A stretch of DNA of 64,000 nucleotides from Marthasterias glacialis (GCA_911728455.2 OU452226.1:19857938-19921937); one strand, 5' to 3'. Positions 1 through 14,325 are shown, counted from the first letter of the stretch. The notes: generated by a model not told the origin, from the sequence alone. Translations and numbers: made by a program.

Positions 1-1171
1 CAAGATACTCCTCGGGAAGGATCCGAGTCAAAGATAAGGACGGTAGGATCGTCTTGGATAAGAAATGTTGACGAATGTAAGGACTTGGGCTTTCCGATAG
101 CCGGGGTACAATTATTTTGGTCGAGATGACAAAAGGCGGATGATGCTGTGCAAATATTTTTGTGAAAAAAAAGATATATCGACAATGTATCAGAAGAATG
201 TACATGTTATTGCTGGCCAGTTTACCAGTGGTATATCTAGCTCCAGGGAACCAGGGAAGGTGGGGCTTTTGTCTCGCGTTGGGACAGGGTGGCGTTTTTG
301 TTAGGTTCAAAGGAGGCTAATGTTACCGTTTATATAATTTTAAGAAATACTGACAGCATATGCCCAACATGTAGAGTTAAGTTACTGGGTGGTTTACCAG
401 GGATTTGGTCACGAAATTGAGCGCGTGCTCAGAACATTACGTATGCAATTGAAATTGACCGGGTTTGTCTGCCGCCGCCTAGTGTTCCAAAGCCTCTCAG
501 GCGTTGCCATGAAACGGTCCTGCTGCGCATGTCAGTATTTAAACATAAAGGGAAGACTCCAACAAAGTGCCTCTTGGGTGAAGTACGCCAGGGGGGAAAA
601 GTCTAAAACTGAATATTGATGATTCTACTACCCGTATTTCCTCTCTTGACGTTAACTTTTTCACCATCCGAGGAAATGCCATGACTGATATATTGTGTAC
701 AAATATTTATTGTTTACCTGTACAAGTTTGTTTATATTGTACAGCATAAGTCGTATAATTGCCTGTAAAGTATGAATAAACATGTCATGTTAAATATGCA
801 TGACATAAAACTATTGAATATATTATGATGCCTACATTTCACCAAGTTAGTATTGCTTTAAGCATTAGTGTGCTGGACTTGTGCACATGTTTGCATATGT
901 TCATGTAGACATATAAAATTCATACGAAGTGCATTCGAAAGCCCCGGGTACATTGTATTTAGTCTTTTTAATAACAAATAAATACAAAATAAAAAAGAAA
1001 AAACGAACGGCAAATATTGTCAGTTGTTTATATAGTTATAATCAAATGTTTGTTTTTCTTTATTTCAGTCATGAACGTTCTCATTGTATTGAAAACATTA
1101 CCTTGTTATCACTAATGGTTGCTTTCATGAATAGACCTCTGCATTGAGTTGCTAAGGAAAAACCCTGGTAG

Positions 1172-1232
1172 AGGACTTAGGTGGGAGTCGAACCCACCAC
1201 CTCTTTCGCTTTTAGAGCAGGGAGTCTGGCCA
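1172..1232 (-). repeat. tRNA-like (SINE head) remnant
   Basis: On the minus strand the segment contains a B-box-like GGTTCGACTCCC with paired T-arm flanks (GTGGG/CCCAC). The presumed acceptor stem pairs only partly. This fits a decayed tRNA-derived SINE head better than a working tRNA gene. Confidence 0.35.
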
Positions 1233-3410
1233 GAGTCAAAAGTAGTTGGCCGGTACTACGATTTGCGCCATATATACATAATCTGTATAACCATATAAAT
1301 GTTGATATGATTGCAGTTAGTTACTTTCCTTGTTGCTGATTAACTTATCGCTGATGTAGTTTTCCAGATAACTGTTGAGATGCACTTGCTCACAAATTTT
1401 CTTGGAGTAAAGGAAGTTTCAAGTGAGAGAAATAGCCAACAAGCGGCTCATAACGAAGAATATGATAATGGGGGTTTCATCCTTGATGCCAGGGAGTTTT
1501 GCAGGACCGCCGGCCTTTTAGCCTTTATAATGATAACTGATACTTCACGGAGGCAACGGAGGCAGTTGCCTCCGTTGCCCCTGGTCATCGCCTTGGTGCC
1601 CTTAAAATGTTCCAGTACAAATTTACAATTTCCTCATAGAGGTGTCCTTTATCAAGAAGTAAATGCCTTGGTGCCCTTGCCCTTTCAAGAACGAAGCATG
1701 GCCTGGTTACGTCATCGATTTTTGAAAGAGAGTTGATCATTCCTAGCCTACAGTTTTCAATAAACACCTCATACAACTAACTTGTGAAGATGTCATCCAA
1801 TTCGGGTGTCACGTTTTACCGACAACAGCAAAAGACTTTGTTTCCTTTTTTGATGGCTTCAATCGAAATAAGCAATATAGATGGTGGGTGGTGGTGGTGA
1901 GGTGGGGAGAAGGGGGGGGGGTCTTCAAATGCGATTTTATTTTCTCGACTTTGACAGTATGTTCAAACTGGGTTTTTTTTCTGTGACGGATTCTGCTACA
2001 ACATTCCTATCGGTGATGCGTTTTTTTTTAATTTATTTAAAACTAAAACTACCCATTATTTCCGCGATATTTGCAACCCTGTAATGTTGTCATTAATTCT
2101 GTGGGGAAACTTAACCGTCGCTGTTGGGGTTTCGTCGTGAGAGGAAGGCAACAGTGTACCGTGGGATTGATAAATTAACTATAGACTCACATGAAAGTAC
2201 TTAACTGTGTGCATAAGGCTGCATAGACGAAGTACGTGATTTGTGAACAGTAAAAAGTGACGTGTTGTCACAACAATTATTAATTGTTAATGATGTAGAA
2301 GGTTGTAGAGTGCATTCACGATCAGTTTTAAGAGTCATATCGTTCGTTTTTATTAGATTTTTTCCCCCTGCCAAATTACTTTATTCATTAAACAAATTTA
2401 TTACCATGTGGGAAGGAATAAATGATTAATCACAGCAGATTTGTGCACGGCAAGTAGAATAAGCAATGTATGCAGATGGGTCATCTCGACATGGCAGGGT
2501 TGGACGGAGCCTGAATAGTATGGCGTCAGGGTTTTGGACTCGCAAACGATTGACAGATATCCCGACCTTGCAGTTGAGGATACTTTCAACTTTGACCTTG
2601 GATGGTATCGCACTAAGGCTTGTAGGTAATAGCACGCAGTTTGGACTTCCTGGCACCAGCTGTGGCTCTACACGTGGGAAGCCAAACGAAATCACTGCTG
2701 TGCAAACGGTTAAGAAATTACATTTGCTATAATTTGCATAATGGCACAATTGTAATGAATACCACGTCTAATTTTCTTTTATAAATTTTCCACAACGGCG
2801 AATTTATTTGACGAATTGGGAATCCGTAAATAGAAATCTTGAAAGAGTCTTACGTCACGATTCACGAAGGGAGTACCCAGCTTATTATAGCCTGAACCGT
2901 TGTCAGTGAATAGGCTCATCGCCAACCATCCGGCTAGAAAGCAAATGGTGCCATATGTCCAGGCTAGGTCTGATGATGTCGGTTGTTACGTATATAAATA
3001 AGGAAGCAGTCTGGATGCCGAAGTCCAATGTTGCCCTTCTGTGCCATAAACTCATTATGACGGTAGTGAAAGACTGCGTCTGACTGAAAGTTCACATGTA
3101 CGGTACTCGTGTACTATTCTTATTATTACTTGATGAGTTGAGATCACCATTTGCAATTTAGTTAAAAAAAACAACAAAAAAAAAACAAAAAAAAACCAGC
3201 AACAATATTGTCTGAAAGTTGCTATCTTGTGAAGAGTTTGTTTCAATAATCAAGTCGACCGGGGTGTACACCATTTCGTATCGAGGAATAACCTATTCGA
3301 CCAAAGTTGGGACTAAGTATGCCCAGTTTGGCTTCGTAAAGACCCTAGCGCAAGAAGTGTTTTGTCTGTAAAAAAAAGTTTTTCGTTGAGACTGGCTCTA
3401 ATTTGTTCTC

Positions 3411-3443
<33 letters not shown>

Positions 3444-4754
3444 ATCTTTAGGCCTATCCAATTTACAAAAGAAATAAACGTAAATTATTTAATTATGTTT
3501 CTAAATTTTAACTAAAACTAAAATCAGGTTTAACTAATTAACTAAACGTCATGTTTATCAACGTTTTCTTTACAATGTAGACGCTAACTTCATTCAGAGC
3601 AGAGATTGGAACTTAGTTGCTATGTGACACCCATGACTGCTTTCTTCGTCGAGACTTATGAGAAGAGTTTGCCCTTCAATTGGCATTCTTCTTCAACAGC
3701 ATAGTACAATCCCTTCATATACCCAAACGTGGATGCATAAAATGTACCGTGTGGTATTCCAGTATTATTCAAAATGAACCGCACTCCAATTAACTTCAAT
3801 CTCATCTGAAAGTCATCATCACATCTCGACCTGGCCATTTTCAGCCGTCAGTATACAATGTATGCATGCCCACGTACTGGTTTCTAAAAAAAACCCATTC
3901 ATGACGCAATGCATACACGCAACGAGATGGTGAAACACGTTCCCCGAGATAACAAAAACAAACCAAAAGTTTGTTATTACGTGGCATCGGCAAGAAAACA
4001 TGAAAGATGTTTAATATTTAGCAGAAACCGGGTTAATGTCTCCGTGTTTGACTTATTTCATTTTTTGGTTAATTCATTTTGCCACAGCGCTGTTTTGTGC
4101 AACCGAGTTAATTGGTGTGCGCAACTGGGTGTGCGGGACTTAATTGTTTCTGATTGTATTGATTGAAAATATACGATACGTGCTCACTGAGTATTGAACG
4201 AATTGAAAATAAACGTGTAACCTTTAGCGAATAAGAATACTACGGACCTCCAGATGTGCCATACCTCTTATCAAGATAACGGGATATTTTTGTTTCGCCA
4301 AGTTGACTTCTTGGCACTCGCGGCAAGTCTTTTTTTTAATTTTATACATTTTTGTTGACGTTCAGTGGGTCGACTTGGCAAGATAAAGTATTACTGCAAG
4401 TCGACTCATTCCATGAATTAAGTCGACTTGCCGCAATAAATAATCTCTCGTTATTAGAATAAGTGGTATATGGCACTCATGGAGCGCTGTAGGATACGTC
4501 GCTGCTTTATGTAACAGCGGTGTTTAACATTTAAAAACACCTTTTCTGTACCCACTTTTTACACATGTTAAACGTGCTTAGCTTTTTGACATTTGGTTCT
4601 TCCAACGTTAGCATTCAAAGACACACACACGAATCTAAACATGTTTTAGGCTATACATGCGGGGAAAAAATGAGTACAAAATTTACGTTTAGAAGTGTGT
4701 TTAAACTCTAAACTTCGTTTTTACAGTGTACCTACTCTGCTCAGGGCAGAGGGT

Positions 4755-4954
4755 GGGCCCAATTTCATAGAGCTGCTTAAGCATAAAAAGTAGCTAAGCA
4801 CAACCAAATGATGCTTACCAGATTGAGGTTAACAACCAAAACACTATGTCACCTGTACAATCTTTGACTGGTTATACCCTGCTAATTTTTGCTCAGCAGA
4901 AAAAAATCGTTGACCCAAATTTTCTGTTTTTAAGCAGCTCTAAGAAAACGGGCC
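4755..4954. repeat. inverted-repeat MITE (GGGCCC... family)
   Basis: The left end starts GGGCCCAATTTCATAGAGCT and continues into GCTTAA. The right end, read in reverse complement, is GGCCCGTTTTCTTAGAGCTG and continues into CTTAA. The ends are imperfect inverted copies around a 200 bp non-coding body, as expected of a MITE. I could not define a target-site duplication. Confidence 0.6.
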
Positions 4955-5734
4955 ATGATGGTTTTTTTTGCGTATTTGAGCTTGGGTTCTACACTTGAGT
5001 GCAAGTAAAACTGTCCGCTAATTGTTATATATATATATTTTCATGATGGTTAGGGGCAAGTTCTGTTTATAGTTTTTTGTTTATCCCCAATTTCCATTAA
5101 TTACATCGATTTTAATACAAAACTATACTAAATTACAATCGATTACTCTACGAATACCCGTTGTGTTGGCGGTTTGTGTTTTGATTTTTAAAGTTTGTAC
5201 TTACTAGTTAGTAGGCTCTTTGTGTATACATATTAATAGTGTATGATATAAAAACAAAAAACAACATGTCCTCTTATGGAAGTTGATCGCCTAAACTAAA
5301 TAGGATTTCATGGAATCTGTACCTTTGTATTCTCCCATGAATGACTGACTGAACCGATGTTGGATAACCATTAGACCCGCCCCCCTACTCTTGGCATTAA
5401 TTATTTTCTGGCGAGTTGACCAACCATTATTGAAACCGTCCAACTGTAGCAGTTGTGTATGGCGGCAGCACACCTGTACACAGAATGAACTGTCTACCAT
5501 ACACAGCATGTATGCACTGCTATGTATTCCCCACATCATCATTGCAGGCTGGCGTAGTATATCATTCAACACCACAGTGGATGATAAAATAATAAGTTCA
5601 GACAACTGGAGGGATCTACATTCTATAATAATCGATCTATAGCTGGGAACGGTTTTTACTGCGTAACTTTCTTTAAAAAAATAAAAACAAACAAAAAGTG
5701 TTTGATTTTTTTTTCTCTATGGAAACAAAGATTG

Positions 5735-8700
5735 CTATCTTTCTGTCACGGTCTGTATACAGCCTGGTAGTTGCATTGCCATCGTGTCTTGTACATCGCC
5801 CATGGTTGCCGTTATTTTCCTGCCACTGTGAGAAGCAATCGAAGAAACATTTTCGCCACTATGCATCGATGGCGGATGCCTGAACTGTTCACTCGAATTG
5901 GCTTTGGTAATTGAACTATGTAAACCAGGTACCAGCGTTACCTCCTCGATGAATACCCGTCTGACTTTGACGATGTCCCTGTAGGCCGGCTGTGTCTTGA
6001 AGCACGTCGAGACGGCCACAACTGATCCATCTGATCCACTCCCTAGTCGGTGTCTGTTCAGAGACGGTGAAGGGACTGAGAGGGTGTGGTACTTTGTTAG
6101 TCTCTCATCTGTGTTGTTTTCAAACACCTCATCAGACCCCAACTCAAGCTCATCCCCCGAGAGTGTCCAGAAATCGCGGGGAGATTTGGCACTGCTCTCC
6201 TCCCTGAGCTGCGTGACGGCGTTGAGGTCCAACAGGGGCAGCTGCCGCAGCGCATGGCCCTCTGTGTCGTCAGACCCGCTGCGTCGTCTCGACACCTTGT
6301 CACTTAACCGACGTGCGTTGTTTGCCAGCGACTTGGACCAGGAGCATCTCTTCACAAGCGGGGGCACGGAGTCCCTAGCCACCGTTGGATGCTTGGGTTG
6401 GTTTATAGTGGCAGCAGCGACTACATTGTCATCTGCTACATCTTCTAATGAGAACACGGACTGCTGTTTCAGGCTGACTTCGTGATTTATCTGAACCACC
6501 AACTTCTTACCACCTGAGATGTTTCCAGGTACGGCCACGTCTTTACATGGATTTTGGATTTGCTTTGCGGGAATGACAAAAACCGCATCTAGTTTGACTC
6601 TCTTCTTACAGCAGCAACAACAGCTCATCCGATCAAAGTGCTCAGCTACCCTTGGATGTCTTGCTCTCATGTAAGTTCTGAACTCTTGACGGAGGGAGCT
6701 GTTCATGAACCCATACAAGATCGGGTTGACCGACGAGGCTCCGTAGATGAGCCAGACGGACGAGTTGCGGCTCAGGGCCGTGACGTGGTCGTGGTCGAAG
6801 AGGGCGAGGCTACTGACGACGTAGAACGGTATCCAGATGAGGATCACGCTGGACACCACCAGCATGACCAGGCAGCCCACTTTGACGTGGACTCTCATCT
6901 GGACGGCATACATGTGTCTGCTGCACTTGTCTTGGACCAGGAGTGTCTTCCTGAGATGTCTCCTCAGCGAGAAGTAGAGGACGATGTAGCTGATGCAGAT
7001 GACAACGAGGGGGAGCAGGAACCCCGCCACGCCGTAGACCATGCCTCCCACTAAGGTGGTGTGGATATCGGTGATTGAACAAGCAATAAACCGGGGATGG
7101 TAGACGAACAGATCCTCTGCACCGTGGTCTGTAAAAAACATGAAGCAAATTAATAAGGAATGCTATTATCTTTTTCAGTCTGTTTACATGAGTTCAAGTT
7201 CTGGACATTATTTCAAAAATTAAAGACCTCACGAAAAGTGAACCTCATGTCTTACACTTAATTTGTAGTCTTGCATTCCATATTGAATGAGAGCAAGATG
7301 GACTGTTATAATTAATGATTAACTTAAGATTGATTCTAATTACCAGTACGCAAACATCGTGACCACTGATTAAAGTTTAACCACCTCACGGCATCACGCC
7401 ATAGGTCACGCCACACGAGTGGTCTATTAGGTGTCGGTTCGGTAAGGGGACTGGGCATCTGCGACGCGGTCACCACACCCTCAGATTTTATAAGTCGATT
7501 AAATCCAAATCCAGACAGGCTACTAAGTACTCCCAACAAGAACGAAATTTCAAGCACATTTCCTCACGAAAGATTTGGTTGAATGATGCCAGGAAATTAT
7601 CTACAGATTAATTTTTCCCACCAAAATGCGATTACTACTCAAATTTATATATAAATGCCCCGCTAGAGTCCATGCCATTTGATGCTGAATATGTGGCATG
7701 GTGTAACAACCCACTACCATTGTGTCTTAAATTGTATACCGTGAATCTCGGGAATTTCGAGGGGGTTGTTTCGGGAAATTGTCTGACTTTTCCCAAATGT
7801 ATTTAGGATCATAATGGCAAAATATAATTGATACCGGAGGTTAGTTATTGCCATCGCAACCATTTGTTTGACCTTGGGTCACACAATTTTACTGTTTTTT
7901 TAGTAATTTTTTTTAAACTTTTTAAACCTAATTTCCTCTTATTTTAAAAAAATATTTTTTGACATTGATGAGTCACGTGATAGTCTTGAATGCTTTTGGG
8001 AATTCAAAAACGCCGCCAGTTTTGGCGACCATCTTGGATTTTGTGTTTTCAGCCTGTAATTAGGGGTCAATTTATATCAAGTCTTTTAACAATAGAACAT
8101 TTTCAACATGCTAATTTCTTACTTTTCAGACCCAATGTTTTGTTAAAGATTTGTCAACCAAGCCTTATTATTCTCCCTTGGCCCTTGGAGGAGGCCATTT
8201 TGATTTTTAAGTAAAAAAAACCCGCAAAAACACATTTTCCCCCCAAAATGGAATAAACTAATGGATTATAACGCACCCACAGGTGACTCCAGTAACTATA
8301 TTAGGTTCGAATTATATTGATAGTGTAAACATGTTCAAGTTTGCCAAGCTTCAGAACATTCATACAAAAAATACAGAAGTTATGGGGAAAATACGATTTT
8401 TGACCAAAACTTTTAAAAAACAGTTAAAAACGCCCTCTAGTGACGATTTATGGAATTTTTTTGATGTACATGTAGAACTCGGTGAAACGAACATTTGTGG
8501 CAAGTTTCATCAAAATCGGTCGAACACTTTGGAAAATACGGAAGGGGCACTATGTGCCCCCCCCCCCACCCCGTCCCCGTACATCCGAAAAAAGTTCTGA
8601 CTAAAATTGGCACGAACACTGTTTTTATGCAGAAGTCAAGTCTAGATGTATTATGAAGGCGTGTATTAGCTGTGATAGCTGTATAGGAACAATATTGGGC

Positions 8701-11700
8701 GACTCCTTCTGCCGCACTTAACTAGCATTTTCTCTCCATAGAGTTTTACTGGTTCCTCTCTCTTCACAAGTTAAGTTAGACGGTTGTTCCCCATCACTTA
8801 CCGTGACTGAGTAAAGGCAACAGGGGTATAAGCACAGCGTGCAACCAAACGTAGATGACGATTTTGTAGGCTGCCATGTTCGGAAGGCGTTGCTTGAGGG
8901 CCTCGGAGAGGGTTATGGCGACGGTGCGGATGACGCTGATAACCGACTGCGTCAGAAGGGATGCAATAAGAAGAGTTTGAAGTAAATAACCTGGCGAGAC
9001 AAAAAAAAATAAAAAATTAAAAAATAACTGGAGGATTTTAGACTGCATAGTTGTGGATGGGAACCCCAAAAGTGTTCCGCTATTGTTAGTAATATGTCAC
9101 CACTTAAAGTTAGTCACAAGCGGGTTTAAACACTTTAGTTTTCTGATAGTTCAAATTTTGAACATTTTTAAGACGATACATAGCCACTCAGTGGGAGGTG
9201 GGAGCTTACAGAGACCGAGGAAGAGGGATTTTGAAGCAAGTATTTGGGGGGAAAGAGGAAGCGGGAAACCGGTAAGCCTGAGGAGTTCCATAGTGGGTAG
9301 AGCTATCAGAGTGGCTCTGCCTTTCATATCGGTTCGAATTCCACGGGGGACCCGGAGCCTTTCATGTGGGCGGGGTTTCCCTTCGGGCGAGTCCACCTGT
9401 AGTGACGTTCAAACTGAGGACTTATAACAGAAGAGACAATAGGTCCATGATTGCCACAAAGAAAAACAATAGGGTTCACACTTGTCAGAACAAAGAGCTA
9501 AGCAAAATAGGGTCCACGATTGGGTGGCCATTACACACTTGGGTGTGTTTACGAATTAACATTTTAAAATACGTTCCCGCTTCATAATAACATGTTTTTT
9601 TACGTGTGATTCCATTATAGGCCTAGCCTATAGAGGCTTTTCACCATCCAATTCACACAACAGTGATTGGTTTCATCACTGATAACCCGAAGCCGCTTCT
9701 ATAACAATCACGATGTCCCCTGTACTCTGCATTAACTATTGCAGAGGGTTAAAGTTAAGTTACAGGATTATTTTATTGATGGGAGACCCCGGAAAACACC
9801 CACAGAAATCGTGCAGTTACCGAGGATAAACACACGGGGCGTTGCATCGCAGGCGGGCTCGGGGAATTCGCTGTTTGTTTTACGTCGCTGGTAATTTGAT
9901 TTTAATTGAGATTTATTGAGCTGTTTTCTGTTTTATTTATTTACACATTGTTTGTAAATCTTCATTAAAAGCGACGGTACACTATTCATTCCTACAAACT
10001 TCTTAACTCTTAAAGAGATAGCACGTATTAATTGGTTTTTGGACGAGAACATCAATTCATGGTTCCTCTAGTTTGCAATAAACACAGCGTAGAACCATTG
10101 CAACCTCCATTGATTTTCTGATTTCATTACATGTTGCAGGACCCAAGTTTGGTAGACTTGTTATAATATTTAGTACAGGGCCTAATTATTATTGGGTTTT
10201 GGAACGAATTTTGACAGATGAGCTGTTTCAAAGCGAAAAAATATCCAAAAACTTTCGCATATGCCACGGACAATGCACAGGATTCATGTAACATGCAAAA
10301 GTGTTTGTATATGCCCTGACGGGACGTGAGATAATGACCGGATCCCGACAATAACTCATTTTTAGTTTTAATAGACCGATTGTGCGACCAATGTTGACAT
10401 GCGGTCACGTGACCCCTTATGGGTATAACGCCACACAGCTGATGGCAAAATACGTGTAAACACATTATGCCGTGACACGGAGTGACTACAAAAACAGTTG
10501 ATTTTACTTTTGTTAAGTGATAAACTAGTTAATCAGCCCCTTTATTTAAAGTAGTATGTTGTGGCATTAATTTAAATCACATCTCTGTTTCACAGAATTC
10601 TACTAAAAAGAGGTTTTTTTTAGTCATGCACTACTGGCGTCGGACGACTATTATGTAGCCACCCGTGTGTTATTTTGTTTGTAATGTTGGCCTAAATCAC
10701 TGTAATAAAGGATAAAGAAAGTTTGAAAAGTGAGCATTTATACCTAACCTTGCAAAATTTCAAATAGGCAAAGGAATCACACAGTTTTGGAAAGCAATTT
10801 CTTTTGATAATTTCAGCTTCAAAACTTTGACATTTTTGTGTTGAAAAGTGTGTGGTGGTCGCGGTGGTCTGGCCTAACGTTCCGTCGTTCACTTTGTCAG
10901 GGATTTTGGGCACGTTCAAACAGAGCTTATTTTAATTGCTGCAATCGTAATAAACAGTGGTAACTCTGAGAGTCTTCAAATGCTATCTCCTTCGACTTTC
11001 ATATTTCTTCAGATGGGAATATTTGTCTTGATGATGATGTCGTATGCTATTTTGATATCTTGATAAAGTCTGTAAGCCAGTTGGTGGCCAGGTCCCTAGC
11101 CTGATGAAGGACCGTGATACCACTATTAAGGCGAGTGTCAGGGTAGTCGACTATCATACGGTGCATCGTCTGGGGTTCGCCACAGTCAATTTTGTCTTGA
11201 GTATTGGTAATGGTATGAGCTTTATAATCAGTGAGCTTTTAGGTTTCAATGAGCTTTCAACTAATCGGGTAGATTTTTTTCCCCGCAATTTTGTTTTTCG
11301 ACTTTAAGAAACATTTTGCAAAAAAATCACATGTGCCAACTGCATTCAAACAGACGGTCATGTTTTGGGGATTTAGTTTCCATTTTATCATTATTGTTTT
11401 TAACAAACAGCTCAATTTCATAGTGTGTGTAAGTATAAAGCAACTAACTAACAGGTCCTTAAATGTATAATGGCTGTGATCAGAACAAAACTAATCAAAC
11501 CACAGCAAACCTTTTCTTTACAAAACAAATACCTTCGGGAAGATACTTGTATTTATCAAAAATCAAATCAAATTACCAGGCATTTGAAAATGGTCAACTC
11601 ATTTCATGAAATTCTTACAATGTATTAATTACCTTAAGTAATTCACCATTATTTTGACATGTAGGCCTATATAACTACTATAATTTGGCAATTTTGATTC

Positions 11701-12955
11701 CCCCTCGATTTTCTTTAAACGTGTTTTCAACTAAGCGAATTTTGAGCTGAACGTTTCTGAATGTAAATTGCCAAGACTACACACCAGTTACGTTGTACCA
11801 CCAAATGCTAATGATTTCCGCTACTCACCTCAAAAGAAAGGTTAGTGCGAGAGAAAAATGAAAAGTTCCTGCAAGCTTAGCATGTTTGAGTTGTTGCTTA
11901 ACTGCCAATGATCCGAAAAAAGCCCCGCCATTTTCACTGTTGCCTAACAAAGATACACAACAAAGAGGGTATTGGTGTTAACGCGAACCTCAACCCTAAA
12001 ACGACCCTCTCTTCTGTGCAAAGGGATAATCTGTATTCTTGTACTTATCTTTAGTGACGTATAATGTGGACCTAATCCACCCATTGTAACTGAGGAACAC
12101 ATGACCTATGAATGACATGTAAATAAACACCCGTAAAAGGTATGAGAAACCAAGGGAGCTATTGTTCGTCGGATCAGCTCTATTACAAAGGTCGTAAATT
12201 GCAATTTTATATCCGTAATGATTGGCGTAAAAAGATTGGCGTAAAAAATTCGTATCAATTTGGAAAAAACATCAAAATCCATTAGTGAATGTTTTTCCTA
12301 GAAAAAGAATGTTTCTTTCTGAGAAAAATAGAATGAAAAAAAAAAATAAAAACTTGGAGACCACGCTTGATCAATAAACTCCATTTTACAGAAGCTCCGA
12401 AAATATGCAAAATCAATTTTATGAAATCCATACGGACTGCAGTAACGACTGATAGTCCTATGCCGGCGAGTTGTTCGTCGTGTTGAGTTGAAACAAGTTT
12501 CGCCTCAAAATCAATTATTGATTGATAGAAACATGTATTTCATACTGACTCAATGCCCCCGTGCCACCCTGGCACGTACGCCTGACAAGTGAACTTTTAA
12601 AACACTCACCAGAAAACTTGCAGAGTCTGTTGGGAATGTGAATGTTTCCATTGCTCGCTTCAAACAGGATGGAGATTGGGATGCAAATCAGAGAGATGGT
12701 CAAATCAGCCGCGACGAGATTCAACATCAGAACGTGCATTGTGGACCTGGGTTTCTTGGACTTGAACAGCATCAGCCCGTTCAGGGCGTTGAAGGAGATA
12801 CCCAGGATGCAGATGACAGTGAGCGTAGTCACGCGTTCGACGACCTGGCCGAGGGAAAGGAAGGGCAGTTCGCTCTCTTCCGCACGGCCCGGGTCGACCG
12901 GTGTCGTCGACCAGGTTGATAAGCTCAAGGGTTGGTGGTCAGATGTGGCGTTCAT
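5735..12955 (-). CDS. class A (rhodopsin-like) G-protein-coupled receptor, 3 exons
   Basis: Exons in transcript order are 12955-12610, 8990-8802 and 7128-5735. All borders are GT..AG, and the joined frame is 1929 nt (642 residues). The product is a plasma-membrane seven-helix receptor. TM1 is at about 42-64, TM2 at 73-95 (LNLVAAD), Cys112 stands at the top of TM3, and TM3-TM4 lie in exon 2. Exon 3 carries ECL2 Cys195, TM5 (205-230), TM6 (261-285) and TM7 (302-322) with NPILY at 312-316. The usual DRY is Ile-Arg-Thr (136-138), and the TM6 CWxP is IWIP (275-278). There is no lysine at the retinal position, so it is not an opsin. A five-Cys cluster (347-351) after helix 8 is a likely palmitoylation site. 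The remaining 290 or so residues form a long Ser/Thr-rich tail. The start has A at -3 and is followed by an N-glycosylation site (Asn-Ala-Thr). The ligand is unknown, and I cannot place it in a subfamily. Confidence 0.88.
7129..8801 (-). other. GPCR intron 2
   Basis: The donor is GTAAGT at 8801 and the acceptor is TTTTTTACAG ending at 7129. The intron holds AT-rich sequence and a C run near 8559-8575. I saw no further exon or RNA gene. Confidence 0.7.
8991..12609 (-). other. GPCR intron 1, with tRNA-like repeat
   Basis: The donor is GTGAGT at 12609 and the acceptor is GTCTCGCCAG ending at 8991. Around 9290-9345 a tRNA-like stretch is visible, with an A-box-like GGGTAGAGCTA followed by the B-box-like GGTTCGAATTCC, probably a SINE head. 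The rest is AT-rich unique-looking DNA with no exon that I could support. Confidence 0.6.
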
Positions 12956-13654
12956 TTTTTTCAGTTGGTATCAGGTTTCAACTTGAGGTAGTCTCAACTT
13001 GGCTAAAACCAGCGACCGAAACGTGCAAGGCTTTCAATTGTAACATTGACAGGAAACTCGATATACCTTCCTGCTTGTGAAGATCTTTAGTTGTGTGGCC
13101 AAGATCACATTTTGTGTGGCCAAGGTAATTGACACATTTTTAAGTCCAAGTGTAGAGTCTGAATGAACGATTCCATGCTTCCAATTCCGGGAATTAGCAC
13201 TTGATTCACCGTCAACTACAGCGTAAACATAGGCCTACTACAAGCCATTAGCGCTTTTCAAAGTTCAGCGATAAAAATCATGTGCACAATAGTAATAACA
13301 GCAAATGAATTTTACTCAGAATTGCGATCTACGGTGATGGAAAAAAGGCCAAAGCACCCGTCATGTTTTATTAGTTGAGCAAACAAGATGGTTAACGTAC
13401 AACTCGACTGGAGAGGGAGCGAGTGAGGCGAGTCAACTACACTGTCACTCGCCCCTTAAATCTGCACTGCATGCGACCCGAGGAGCGCGGACGTCTTGAT
13501 CTCGAAAGCTTAATGGTTGCCGTGACTTCGCCTCTGATAAGCCAAGCGCGTTCGTTGAAGTCTCTGCCCTTTTCTGATCTCAAAGTTCGATGGGACTAAA
13601 TGGCTCCTCAAGTTGCCATAGATGCCTCCGGAATGTATTTTTGACTCTCTGAGG

Positions 13655-13806
13655 CCCTTTTCGAAACCGCGGTTTCGGCTTTGGGCTCCGACTTTGGCTA
13701 CTTCTGTCTGTTTGAAGCCCCTCTAATGAAAGCGCACGTTTTCCAAATACATGACGGAGCCTAAGCCGACGTCCAAGCCAAAAACCATGGTTTTCGAAAA
13801 GGGCAT
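13655..13806. repeat. CpG-rich foldback repeat, copy 1
   Basis: The left end reads GCCCTTTTCGAAACCGCGGT. The right end in reverse complement reads GCCCTTTTCGAAAACCATGG. The arms hold runs of GGGCTCCG / CGGAGCC, and the centre has CTAATGAAAGCGCACG. Two related copies occur at 15975-16130 and 38785-38930. Confidence 0.65.
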
Positions 13807-14325
13807 ATGATCGTATTGCTCCCGTGTAAATATTTATTGCTGCGTTTGATTTGATATATCAATGGTTCGTCTGAGGCTGAAGTTTTACTGCACTGTGTCA
13901 TTTATATCAATGCTGTTTTGAAAGATGGGATACAATCATTCTAGACTTCGACGTCTTAAGTGTACCCCGTGTGTGCCGTATCTTGAGAACTGGATTTGTG
14001 TTCAATTAAATTCAGGCCCATGCATTTGAAGCAGTGTTATTTTGAGGCTGAGATATAGAGGGTTTCCATGGTAACTGCATCATATAGAGCGATCAGAATC
14101 TTCCGTGAGGTCAATATGTAACGCTAGTATTACAGTTGCATTGCCTGATCCTTTCACTGGAAGACAAACAAAGTTAGGATGTTTTTCTCCCAAACAAGTT
14201 TGGACAGATGTTTTAAACTGATTTTTTTTTATAAAAACGAAATCGCGTACATGGCTTCGTGTAACGTGAGATAATGTTGTATCCCGACAAGTGTCTTTTA
14301 AGTAACTATTACCAACAGTTGACGT

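Larger units (their letters stand above)
1..5734. other. intergenic, no supportable gene
   Basis: Short open frames occur here on both strands, but none has a recognisable domain, a splice-compatible extension or low-complexity-free conservation that I can see. The stretch holds a decayed tRNA-like segment near 1172-1230, a long T run near 3413-3439, a 200 bp inverted-repeat element at 4755-4954, and a small foldback around 4290-4440 built from repeats of AAGTCGACTTGCCGC. The part closest to 5734 is presumably the 3' untranslated region of the GPCR gene, which is transcribed leftwards. Confidence 0.5.

Noticed and set aside
3656-3838. 60-codon minus-strand frame with mixed composition
   Set aside because: It has no domain, no splice support and no family resemblance. 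It could be chance.
6638-7054. Open frame of 138 codons on the plus strand
   Set aside because: It is antisense to GPCR exon 3, and its Asp/Glu/His-rich composition is what the reverse of a hydrophobic helix frame gives.
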